Part shown: one piece after another, positions 26,801 through 38,151 of the stretch
Layout: each line of letters starts with the position of its first letter
How positions within the stretch are numbered: the stretch's first letter is position 1
Assembly: GCF_900090045.1 (NCBI RefSeq)
Contig: NC_041785.1
Coordinates: 682,001-746,000, forward strand
Source of the DNA: Plasmodium malariae
Lineage: Eukaryota > Apicomplexa > Aconoidasida > Haemosporida > Plasmodiidae
Direction: 5' to 3'
Length of the DNA: 64,000 bases
The notes under the pieces: generated by a model
Database searches by the model: none
Told to the model about the DNA's origin: nothing
What the model saw: the letters and a program-made list of their open reading frames with translations, nothing else
Position numbers and translations under genes: made by a program

Positions 26801-28838
26801 TATTAATATACTTGTTACGGTTATTGTTATTATCACTGTTACTATCGTTGTTATCACTGTTTTTACCACCACAGTTAACACCTTTGTTATCATTATTCTT
26901 ATCAACGGTATCACCAATGTCATAATTATTACCATTACTACCATTGTGTCCATAATTATTACCGCTATAACTGTTATTTTTGTTGTTATAATTTTTACAG
27001 TTATCAATATTTTGTACAGTATTATCATTCATTTTTGAGACACCATTATTACTTTTCCGATAGCTATCAATATTTTTGTAACTGTTGTTGATACTACTCG
27101 TGCATACACTATTCTCGTTACTATTTTTATGCTTTTTTTCATTACTATTATGTATATCTTTTGTTTTACAAATATAATTATGGCCATTTTTGTAATTTTT
27201 CCTATTTTTTATACTTTCATTATTCTTATAATATTCGCTACTCTTAAAATTATCGCAAGCTGTATCAAAGTCAAAACTTTTGCCGTTATCATTATTGTTT
27301 CTACATTCAACTTTTTTGTTATTCCCTATATTTCTGTAACCGTTATACTTTTTATTTGAATTATTCGTGCTCGTGTTATTATTTCGGAAGTCCTTCTTGA
27401 AGTTTGTGTTGTTCCTACTATTATTATATACTGAAATTCTTTTATAGTTTTCACTATTATTATTATTAATATTATTACTACTATTATTGTTTGTGAGTTT
27501 ATTGCCATTTGTTTTCTCATTATTATAAGGTTTCTCTTTTGTGTCCTCGCTTTTTCTACCCGAATTAATGTTCATACTGTTAGTACTAAATATCCTAATG
27601 GAACCTGAATTTAAACGACTATTATTATATACCTCTTCTGTATTCATATTTTTTACGTTACTACATTTTCCATCTTTTTTGTCCTTCTCCACTTCCGGTT
27701 TTTTAATATTTTCATTTTTCGTATTTTCCATTTCATCATGTATCCCTATTTTTCCTTTTTCTTTTTTATCTAATTCATAGTTTGTTAAACTTTTATCCTC
27801 ATTTACTTTTATATCACAATTATTGCTTTTAATATATTCTCTATCCCTCCTTTCAGTATGTACAACTTTATCTTCTCTTCTATTACTTTCATTTTTTACA
27901 GAACTCTTTTTAGATATCATGTTCATTTTTTTCGAATCACGTACCTCACCTGTAAAATTTATATCATTACTGCTACTTACTTTTGAATCATTACATAAAG
28001 GTATATCCTTCGAGATTCCTACTAAGTTATTGTTACTTTTAGAGCATAAATTATTTGTGTTATTCACATTAGCTTCCATGTTTTTATCGTCCTTCGTTTT
28101 ATTATTTGAATAAACGTTATTCACATGATTTGAGCCATTTCTCCCCTTCTCCATTTTATTATGGGGTATTTTCCTAACATTTTGAAAAGGTTTATTGTTG
28201 TTATCATTACAATTTCTGCTGTCAAAAAAATTTGTTAAATTTCTATTTAAGAATGTGTTGTGCTTTTTTTTAACATCATTTTTCGTATAAGCTCTATTAA
28301 AATAGTTTGTGTTTTTTCTTCCCCATCTTTCATATCTCCCTTTTTCATTGTTTCCCCTTTTGATACCGTTTCCACAATAGCTATTATTATTGCTACTACT
28401 AGTACTGTTGTTGTTACTTCTTTGAACCTTAATTCCTTTATCACTAATATTTTTGTTCTTGTTACTATTGATATTATTCATGGTACAAGAGGTACTGTTC
28501 TTATTAAGACTACTTATATGATTACTCTTTACATTAGTGTTACAATTATTTGTAATGACATTCTTATTATTACTATTACTACTATTACTTCTACTAACAT
28601 TAATCTTAATATTTTGGATGCCTTCTTTTAATACACTTCGTTCTTTTTTTAAATTTTCATTAAAGTTTTCAAAAGTATACCCCCTCTCATTGTTATTTCT
28701 TTCCTTATATTTGTTTACTTTATCATTTGCATTACTTTGAGTTTTCGGATTAATCGAATAAAAGTTACTTTTATATTCTTTTTTAGCATAGTTACATTTT
28801 CCTGTATTTCTAATTTTTGTTTCTTTTTGATTACTCAT
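23895..28838 (-). CDS. Giant Asn-rich, probably disordered protein with putative 3' exons
   Basis: The main frame (28838-24525) encodes 1437 residues dominated by Asn, Lys, Ser and Asp, with many homopolymeric Asn runs. No catalytic domain, signal peptide or membrane segment is seen. One segment at about residues 1045-1075 (FNFKQFKIWIGNRYNKLLEA) stands out as ordered and hydrophobic. I propose that the last codons are spliced out: a phase-2 donor GTATAA after 24589, then a terminal exon 24051-23895 ending LNNLTVTISSELLKN. A 57-bp micro-exon (24174-24118) can be inserted without changing frame. Direct joining gives 1468 residues; with the micro-exon, 1487. Such Asn-rich proteins are common in Plasmodium and often bind RNA or chromatin, but nothing here proves that. 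Confidence applies to the main exon; the 3' exons are about 0.5. Confidence 0.75.
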
Positions 28839-31784
28839 TTTAATTAAAAAAAAAAAAAAAAAGGCCTAATTTTTTCTTTTTTTTATCTTTTATAAATATT
28901 TCTTTATTTTATGTTATTAATTTAACTTCGCCAAAATAAAATTAAAAAAAAAAAAATATAATACAATGAATTTATGTATACTTCTATGTATATTCATACC
29001 TTTATATATACTTGTACATATTTGTACATTTTTATATATAAGTACATATATATATGGGCGTATTTAAGTACAAATACAAACACTTACGTGCGTTTGTATA
29101 TATTTACAAAGTCAGCTTTTAATATGATTATAGAATTTACATTTAGTTTATTAAGATATGGAAAATTTTAGGAGAAAATATTTTTAGCATCTAGTGAGCA
29201 AGTACTTATGAAAAATTAACTTATGAAAAACTGTCAAGACATAAGGTGTAATAACCTATAAATGTATATTTTAAAAAATAGAATAAATGAATAAAAAATA
29301 TTAGCTCGTACTCCGTTGTACACAACGTAAAAAAAAAAATGTGCAATAATGCAAATGTACTTTTTATGGAATATATTTGGTTCATTAAAAAAAATTTTAT
29401 TGATGGAAAATTCTTAAAGGAATATGGAAAAAATAGAAAAAAAAAAAAAAAAAAAAATACATATAAATTATGTAAAAGATTACATCTATATAATGGTAAA
29501 CAAAAACTTCCATGTATTTATTATATGTAAATATATACATTGTATATGCATACATGTAACTTTTTATTCTATTATTTTCCTATTATCTTCATTTAACTTT
29601 TTCTTTTTTCTTTTTTTAAAAGCAGTTCATTTTGCTCTTTTAGCATTATTTTTAATGTTTAAATCTTTTTTTTTTTTTTTTTTTTGTATCCTCATTGCAT
29701 TGTTATTAAATTCTTTCATAAATTACAGCAATGTATTTTATTCTTTTTTTTTTTTTTTTTACATTCTCCTTACACGTTTTCTTACGGTGTTTAACGGTAA
29801 GTTTATTAATTTTTTTTAACTCGTGATCTTTTTTGTTTATTTTAACTATGAAATACTGATTTAATTACATGAAACCTACTCTTCTTATATAGTACATAAT
29901 TATTAAATTTAAAAAATGAAAAAAAGTTTATTATTTTTAATTCATGGAAGATTCCTATTTTTGATTAGGGTGTTCAATTTTTTTTTTATTTTTAAAAAAA
30001 GGATAGTAATAATATTATATTGGTCATACATATATACTCATTCACTATAAATTTTTTATAAATTTATCATTTTATAGGATCACTGAACCTTATTTTTAAG
30101 AATTTTAAAATATTTATTTAGCAATGTGCTACGCATTATACAAGTAAAACCGGAATATTTAATTTTTTTTTTTTTTATTTTTTATATTTATCGTAGTACA
30201 CGTAGCTTTAATATTGTTTTGCTTTTGTTTTATATTTTATATCTTTTATATTTTATCATTCATTTGTATTTTATTTTTTTTTTTTTACTTTTTCGAAATT
30301 GTTCTTTTAACATCATAATCGATTAGTCCTTCTGTAATTGATATATGGAAATTTCAAAAAAAAAAATTTCCTTGTGTATATCTAGAAAATATGTAGTAAT
30401 AGGAAATTACTTTCTTTTTCAGTATATTTTACTCATTTGTAGAACTTTTGACGAGCTGCTTAGTATTTACCATGAAATGTCCTTGTATGTTCAAAAAAAA
30501 AAAAAAAAAAATTTTCTCATAATTTCAATTTTTTTTATATAAACATTTTGTAAGATTATACTTACTTTTCATTTATGTAAAAGTCATTTTTGAAATAATT
30601 TGTGAAATTCAAAAGCTACTGAGATGTATCATTAAGGAAAAGGAAAAATAATGTTTGTTCAAAAATGTTTTTGAAAAAACATATATTTGAAATTTTATTT
30701 GTTTTATTATTATTTAGTAATACGGGAAATTACAAAATGTATTTTATTTATTTCTTTTTGTGTGTAATAAAAAAAAAAAAAAAAAAAAAATAGGGGGTTA
30801 AGGAGAAAACAAAAAAGCTCAATTATATCATTTTTTTTTTCATTTCATAAAATAAGGAACAAAAAAAGATTATTATTACTATATATATATTGAATCCGCA
30901 TTACCTATATTTTGATTCTTTCTATATTTAAAAGTAACTTTTCGTAAAAACCTTTCGAAAAGTGATTAGGAGGGTGTAAAATAATATGCATGTTCTTTTA
31001 TATGCATAGGATAGAGGAAGCGAAAAATTAGATTTTGTCAAATGTCCTCGAGTGAAAAAGTGAAAGATATGAAGAAGCAAATCAATTAAAATTAAATATG
31101 ATTCAACGCATATATAAAAATAGAAGAATTTCCCTTTTTTTTTCTTCACGTTTGAGAAAGAGTGCATGTCTATAACAAAGGATGCACAAATAGAAAAAAT
31201 TTTGCTTAGTATGCTTTACATATCCATTGTAATATATATTTAACTTATTTTGAAGCATTTAATAGAATTTAAAAACGATTTTTTTTTATTTGCTTGAACT
31301 TTGCAAAAAAAAAAAAAAAAAAAATATCGATAATACCAGGTGTTGCGAATCATTAAAGAAAAGTTAAAATTTAATTTTTATAGAAAAAAATAAAAAAACA
31401 AGAAACAATAATCAATAAAGATGACATCTAGCATATTTATAAACAAAAAAAAAAAAAAAAAAAAATGTTTTAATTTTTGTTGAAATACTCTTTTTAATAT
31501 CTATTTTGAGTATGTATACATTAATAAAAATGTACCTGCTTAGAAAGAATGCTTCATGGAAAGAGAAACTCTTGACTTTATGCTTTTTTACAAACATCTT
31601 TTTCATTTATTTATTGTTTTTTCCAATTCCCTACATGCAAGTATATATGTATACACATGTATCTGTAAACATTTTTAGAAATTTACAGTGCGGTTTTATA
31701 GTAATGGTGCGCTTCCTTATATGACAGTTTTACACTTTTTTTTTTTTTTTTAACTTCATCCTATAAGTAGTTTTCCATTGCATG
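28839..31784. other. Long intergenic spacer with possible small + strand gene
   Basis: About 2.9 kb upstream of the Asn-rich gene and downstream of the three-exon gene. Most is AT-rich with many A/T homopolymers. A chain of splice-bounded open pieces on the + strand (29339-29495, 29623-29796, 30122-30143, 30423-30522) closes in frame as a 150-residue hydrophobic protein. A separate open piece at 31506-31724 also looks coding-like. Both are treated as findings, not firm genes. The rest should be promoter, 5' leader and 3' sequence. Confidence 0.5.
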
Positions 31785-33264
31785 CTATGATTTTATTCTT
31801 CTAAATATTTCTTCATGTCGACATTTCATATTTGAGCTTTCAAAAATGAACTTGGTTCTTTCAATTGCCTCTTCAAGATATTTATGAACCACATCTGAAC
31901 TCCATTGAGCTAAATGTTTTGTTGTTTTTATATCATCATCATCCTGATTTTCTTTTTTCACTTTTGATAAACTTTCATCTTCTATGTGAGATATACATTC
32001 AAACCCAGTTTCCGCGTCAGAATATATAGGATACACATGCATGTTACCTATTAAGCAAGAACAAATTACCATAGTGCTAAATGAATACATGAATTATTAC
32101 TGCGTCATCCAAAGCTAATATATTAATACGTTAACACTTGAAAAAATATATGTGAACTGCTGTTTAACTGTTTTGTATTGTTTTGTTATGTTTTCTTTTC
32201 TTTTGTGTGTATGTGTTTGTATTTTTTGTATTTTTTTGTATTTTTTGTATTTGTTTGTATTTGTTTGTATTTGTTTGTATTTGTTTGTATTTGTTTGTAT
32301 TTGTTTGTGTTTTTTTTTTTTTTTTAGTGATACCTTCCTCTCCTTCTAAGTACAATAATTTATGTTTTGCGTTATTTGCTTTTTCTAAAATTTTCTCTTT
32401 TTCCGTATCATTTACTTTTTCAACTTTGATGTGTTTTGTCGCTGAAAAATATTTTATAAAAATGCACTAATACAGGACTCATGTTTTCTTTTAACAATTC
32501 AGACAATTACACACATAACAAGAAATACGTTTACGAACATATACACTGTACGATTGTAGAAACATGGTAATTTCTCATTTTGGAGTAAAATACAACTTCA
32601 CCAGTTTGCAATTTCTTACACACATATATATATATATATATATATACATTTATATATGTATATATATTATATATAAATATATTTGTAAATATACTTGCAG
32701 ATGTGCTTGAAAACATGCTCATAAGCTATGCATGTAGATATGTGCACACATATGACAACCTACAGTTACAAACTGCAGCAAACACAATATTCGCGTAGCT
32801 AATTTTTTTTTTTCATGAATAAAGTAAAAAATTTACTTACCAATTAACCATCTCTTTTCATTAATTTTAATGACCTTTTCATTTTTTCTTTTATTTCTTA
32901 AATTAAATTTTACGAAATTTTTATTTTCCAACACTTTAATATCATTAGTTTTAATAACTTTATTAGACGTATTTTTAGATATAGGTAAAACTGTATTGAC
33001 TATCTTCTTATTCTTATCGTCCTTTAAAATATATGTGGTATTATTAGCTTTTCTTAAATTATTCTTTACTTCGTAGTTATTTATACTTATTAATTCTCTT
33101 CTTTTTGTGTTGTTTCTCAATTTAGAAAAATATACCTTTTTATTTTTAAAAGAAATAGTACTAATTGAATATTTCTTAAACTCATTCATTTCAATTCGTA
33201 ATTTATTTATTTTCGAATGAAAATTTTCAATCCTGTCATTCCATCTATGATCTAGTGCTTCCAT
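31785..33264 (-). CDS. Conserved small basic protein of unknown function, three exons
   Basis: Exons 33264-32841, 32441-32334 and 32047-31785 join through two phase-1 introns. The splice sites are GTAAGT/TTTTTCAG and GTATCA/CTTAATAG. The product has 264 residues. Residues 1-40 look like a coiled coil (HRWNDRIENFHSKINKLRIE). The middle is Lys/Asn-rich and basic. The exon 2 part (KHIKVEKVNDTEKEKILEKA) is charged helix. The C-terminal exon is acidic, then helical (around YLEEAIERTKFIFE). No known domain is recognised. All three exons keep one frame with consensus splice sites, so the gene is real even though no single reading frame shows it. It lies downstream of the exonuclease gene on the same strand, with about 730 bp between them. 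Confidence 0.75.
32251..32310. repeat. Tandem repeat, 10-bp unit TTGTTTGTAT, six copies
   Basis: Six nearly perfect copies inside the second intron of the three-exon gene, flanked by degenerate TTTTTTGTAT copies. It produces short spurious frames on both strands. Confidence 0.9.
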
Positions 33265-33991
33265 TGTGTTTACTTCTAAAATATGGTATTATATATTTTG
33301 ATATTATTTTAACAAAAAAGACCCACAAATTGAGTAAAAAAGGTGAGATCAACTGGACAACAATTGAACAAAAAAACAAAAAATAAGAGAAAGAAAAAAA
33401 AAAAAAAGTTATAATAATAAAATAAATAAGGAATCTACAAAAAATTTTTGATTTATTTTTTTATTTTTTTTTTCAAGCATATACGTTTATATACATAAAT
33501 ATATATGCACACGTACATGTGCATACAAACTATATTCACGTATTCATATGTACATTTAATAAGGTGCTAATTTTCAGTATACGCTTTAGTGAGGAAAAAA
33601 CTAAGAGAAAGTACTAAATTTAAAAAAAAAAAAAAATTATTCCAGTTTTATTATTCAAATTTGATTACACAAACTCGACGGTACCAATTTTTTTTTTTAT
33701 TCCAATTCGTTTATTCCATTTAATTTTAAAGAAGGGGAAACATAATAGTGCAATATATATTTTGATTTATTTCATCTTTTTTTTTTTTTTTTTTTTTTAA
33801 TTTACGTGTACGTACAGTTCTTCCATCTTGAAACTTAGGAGTGTTCTTCAAATATGAGCACCATTGTAACATATGCATATAAACATACAACTTGTATGTA
33901 ATAACTACCTGCATGATTCTGAATACCTCCTTTCCCTTTTCTACCCTCTACTTTTTCGTAATTTTTCTGTGCGTTACTTGGTGAATATCGC
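33265..33991. other. Intergenic spacer between the three-exon gene and the exonuclease
   Basis: About 730 bp, AT-rich, with A and T homopolymers (18-base T run near 33780) and TATATG-type runs near 33480-33530. No gene is seen. Confidence 0.55.
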
Positions 33992-36551
33992 CTATTCCCA
34001 AGAGCATAATTTAAATTTGTACTTCTGAATGAATGTATTGATTAAACAACTGCTATTCGACAAGCAGATAGAAATATAATTATTTTCTACCAATTGCTCT
34101 TCTATTTTTATAAGTACATAAGAGTCAATACCAGCATATTCTATTTGATCTCGTGTTAGCGGTCTTTTTTTCCAATTAGATAACTGTAACTGTTTATTTA
34201 ATTTTTTCTGCAAAACTTTTTTGCATAAATCACTTAAACTTTTAAAATAAATCTTATTTGTATATTTACACGAATTTGTTATTATATCACTTTCTAAGTA
34301 GCTTATATTGTGTCTTATTTCCTTGTTAAGTTCACATGGGTTATTATTTATTACTTTTTTAAATAACAGAACATTACTATTTTCAAGTATATTTCTATTT
34401 AATAGTTCAAAATTCATTACATTATTGTCGATCCTTAAATTATTGCCATCATTTTTGTACACAAGGAAAGGATCTTTAAGGTCTATTACATTTACAAAAT
34501 ATGTTCCATTTGATGTGTTTTGAAAAAAGGAAAGTAAAATTTTCATATCACAAGAGAAATTGTAAAATAATTTGTAAATAAAAGGATTTTCTAATAACCA
34601 TTTGAAAAAGGAATATACTAGGGATACATAATTATAATCAATGTTTAGTAAATCGATTATATAAATTCTGTTATTCGTCGCAATGGAAATAATACTAACC
34701 TTTTGATTTCTATTCCATTCTACATCAATAGCAATATAATACCTCTTTTTTTTTCTTCTCAAATGGTTATTAATATCATCTACAGTTATTATATTATTAT
34801 TCGATTCAACATTGTACACATCATCATTATTATATATATTATTAACCCAATATTCTTTTTGATTTTTCTCTATTTCTACTACCATTTTTTTCAAATCTTC
34901 AATGTTGTTTAGGATAGAAATATTTTTTTTCATCTCTTCTGGTAAATCATAATATTCCTTGCATATATTATTTCTGGGACCCTCTATATGGTTTGTACAT
35001 TTCCCATTCTTAAAATTGATCTCCTCATCATTACAAATTTCGATTTTTTTTACTTTTTCCATTTCTCTTCCTTGATTCAGTAGCAAATATTCCTTCGCTG
35101 CTAAACTCCCCCAGTAGTTTAATAAAAGCCCTGTTCAAATGGTTAAAAAAGAATAGTGCTTAGAGGTGTACTAATAAGATGTTGTACCAAAAGGTGCGAC
35201 ATCATAGAGAACGCTAAGAAGTGAACTGAAATGACGCGAAATGAATGCAAAGTGAAAAGTGAAATGTGAAATGTGAGAAGTAAAAAGTGAAAACGGTGAA
35301 CCGAAACAAAATAAGCCGTGGCGGTATTGAAAAGACAGAAAAAAACAAAAATAAAAATAATAATAATAATAGTAAAAGTAATAGTAATAATAATAATAAT
35401 AGTAACTACATAAATTGACGAGAATGAATATATAAATACGTAATTGCATAATTTAAAAAAAAAAAAAACGAATGAAGAGTTGTTCCTATGGAGCTATTTC
35501 TACCTGTGAGCCGATTTACGGAGAATAAATAGCAAAAAATGCCCCTCTTTAAATGATTATACTTCATTATGTCCAGAAACATAAAAAGGGAATTTTTAGA
35601 CTGAATTTGTAATATATATTTCAATATAATTAAACAATTAAATGCTGAGTTATCTTTAAATGGTGTAACAATAGTCATATGCTCCTCACAAACAAATAAA
35701 GAAGACAATTCAATAGCACTAGTAAAGTATATTCTGTCATTTAAAAAACGACAAAATAAATAATCAACATTTTGTACGTTAATATTTTCTTTTAATTTCT
35801 CTTTATCATAACTTATACACTTTAATATATAAAGGAATTTTTTATATTTAATATTTTCACATAACAAATTTATGTCCAACTTATCCTTAAGATTATCATT
35901 ATTTTTGAAAAAAAAGTCTAAGCTATTTAATACTATTTCTTGTATCATATTTCTTTTTTTTTTCCTTAAGGAAGGACTAACATTTTTTATAATATCGTCA
36001 TTAAAAATAGAAAAAATGTATTCTACATTTCCATTGTTATTTTCAAAAATTTTATGATAGCATTTTATCAAATTAAAATAAATTTTTTTGATATTCTCTT
36101 TATATTCCTCTACTGTGGCTACATTCTTGGAATTTAGTAGTTTTAAAATAAAAAATATAATATTTGATGATATACTTTTACTTTCTTTTTTCCTACATAA
36201 GGTAGGAATTATATCATAAATTTCCCCTTTAACGTAGACCTTATTATTAGTAGAAGAATAATTACGATTTTGTAATTTAAATGTATTGTTCTCCAAACTT
36301 TTCCTAAAACCGTTACAATTATTCACTACAAAAACATTGTAAATTTTGCTCTTTGATAAATAATTTTCTTTTACTTTTATATTTTTTAACTTATATAAAT
36401 AGTACGCACACAGCGAGTAACACACCGGCTTGTTCATGTTCATCCATGAACATTTCCCCCTGCTAAATATTTTATCACCTCTAGCAATAAATAAATGATC
36501 GGATTTATACTTACGACATCCTGCTAATATTAAATTATATATATTTTTCAT
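33992..36551 (-). CDS. DEDDy-type 3'-5' exonuclease, putative, two exons
   Basis: Exon 1 (36551-35504) and exon 2 (35130-33992) join in phase 1 through GTAGAAAT...TTTGAACAG, giving 728 residues. Exon 2 has no proper ATG start at its 5' end. Splicing restores a continuous passage (LLLNYWGSLAAKEYLLLNQG). The C-terminal domain has the RNase D/WRN exonuclease motifs. These are Exo I IAIDVEWN (D485, E487), Exo II with YNFSCDMKIL, and Exo III IEYAGIDSY (Y681, D685). The Tyr puts it in the DEDDy subclass, which removes 3' nucleotides from DNA or RNA with two metal ions. The first 350 residues are helical and Lys-rich and begin with a basic stretch that could be an organelle-targeting presequence; their role is unknown. 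The layout, helical N-half plus DEDDy C-half, recalls EXD3/Mut-7, but that is inference. Confidence 0.8.
35131..35503 (-). other. Inferred intron of the exonuclease gene, with microsatellites
   Basis: 373 bp on the minus strand. It contains AGTGAAAAGTGAAATGTG-type repeats (35250-35290 on the + strand) and an (AAT/AGT)n tract at about 35355-35405. Boundaries GTAGAA and GAACAG are in matching phase 1. Confidence 0.75.
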
Positions 36552-37061
36552 ATTAACGTCTTTAATTTAATAAATTTATTATGTGTATTTATTCATTCAT
36601 TCATTTGTTCACTCATAATTTTTATATCTAAAAAAAAAATATTAATAATCTCCATGATCAATGAAATTATCATTGTATTATATTTTGGGAGGTAATTTTG
36701 CATCACATGATGTAGGGACATGTGTTCCTATATCGCAACTATGCGTAATTATACATGCACATGTGCATATCCTTAAGCTAAATTTCGTTCTAGTATATGT
36801 TTTAATTCAAATTCTTATAACCTACTTGAAAGTGCTATCTCGCTCTTGCTCAGCCTTTTCTATGTTTCTTACTAAAAATTGGGGGTAGTTTTACAGACGT
36901 TGTTAATATAAAAGTCATACACATTAAAGAAAAAAATTAAAAATCTAAATTGATTCAAGGTCTAATTTTATGAAAATCGACACATTATTATTCACAGATT
37001 TTAGTGGAAAGAATAAGCATTCTTCAGCTTTTATATGTCGTTCTTTTCAAATTTTAAAAGG

Positions 37062-37099
<38 letters not shown>

Positions 37100-38151
37100 G
37101 CTCCTCTTTTGTATTTTCTTTACAAATTTTATAATTTTCTTAAACCATGTTCTTCAGCATTCTAGATATTTTCCTTACTAATTAATTTATTTTTTTTTTC
37201 ATATAAGTTTTTGTTCTTTTTATACTATTTTTTTCTCTGTATATATTTTTTCATCTTTTTTTTTGGCTGTTGCTTTGAACATATACAAAAAAGGTAAATT
37301 ATACAATATTAAAAATTTACGTTAAAAAAAAAAAAATAAAATAACCAAATATTTAAAATATATGAAATAACAAACATATAAAAATCAAAATTTTATTACA
37401 TGATAAAACAAAATTTAAATTAACCTTAAAAATAAGAAAATAAACTGAAATGACGCAGGCTATTATGATATGTACTTCTGCTAATTAGTATTTTCATACA
37501 TATGAAAAAAACTTGTAAAATAAATAAAGATTGATGCATATGTGCATGTATCCAGTATGTAGATATTCTTTAAGTAAATGTGCGAGGAAAATATGAAAAA
37601 TGGAAAAAATAGAATGAACAAGAAAAAAAAAAAAAAAAAGAAAGGATTTATAAACGGTTAAAACAAAAAATTTTTTAAATGCCAAAAGCGCGAGTATAAC
37701 TTCATAAGTGACAAATTTGATCAAGTATAAAAATTTCTACAAATTTGGAGAGTAAATATATGCATTATATGTATAAATGTACACATGGTAAACGTAAACA
37801 TATGGTCTTATAAAGCAGACCCTATTTCTGTAATGGCTAATATGAACAAGAACAAAAAAAAAAAATAAATAAAAATTCGTAAATAAATTGATTTTCCCCT
37901 TTATTTTTATTTAATATATATATATTTTTTTCTTACAAAGTAAATTGTTTCACTCCTTTAAGGTGAAAAACATACCCTTCTTCATATACTTGAAAAATAT
38001 GTACTTCTGTATGTATCATTTTGCAATCATGATATACGCTTGGTCTCAGTAATTTTTCATTTTCCCTAATTGGACAAACTTTATATAAAGCATACTAATT
38101 CTTCCCATTATATACTCCATTCATGGATGTACAGAATGCGTAAATCCATCA
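36552..38151. other. Intergenic spacer with a possible tiny + strand gene
   Basis: About 1.6 kb between the exonuclease start and the calpain stop codon. It has a 26-base T run near 37068 and many A-rich stretches. Three splice-bounded pieces on the + strand (36661-36691, 36998-37060, 37208-37278) close in frame as a 54-residue hydrophobic-tailed peptide; see findings. Otherwise no gene is seen. Confidence 0.5.

Noticed and set aside
26721..27038. Long Ile/Val/Thr-rich frames on the + strand, and another minus frame, inside the Asn-rich gene
   Set aside because: They are shadows of AAT/AAC codon runs in the sense strand; the composition is purely repeat-driven.
30928..31167. 79-codon minus-strand Phe/Leu-rich frame
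   Set aside because: No splice context, no better composition than random AT-rich sequence, and no recognisable motif.
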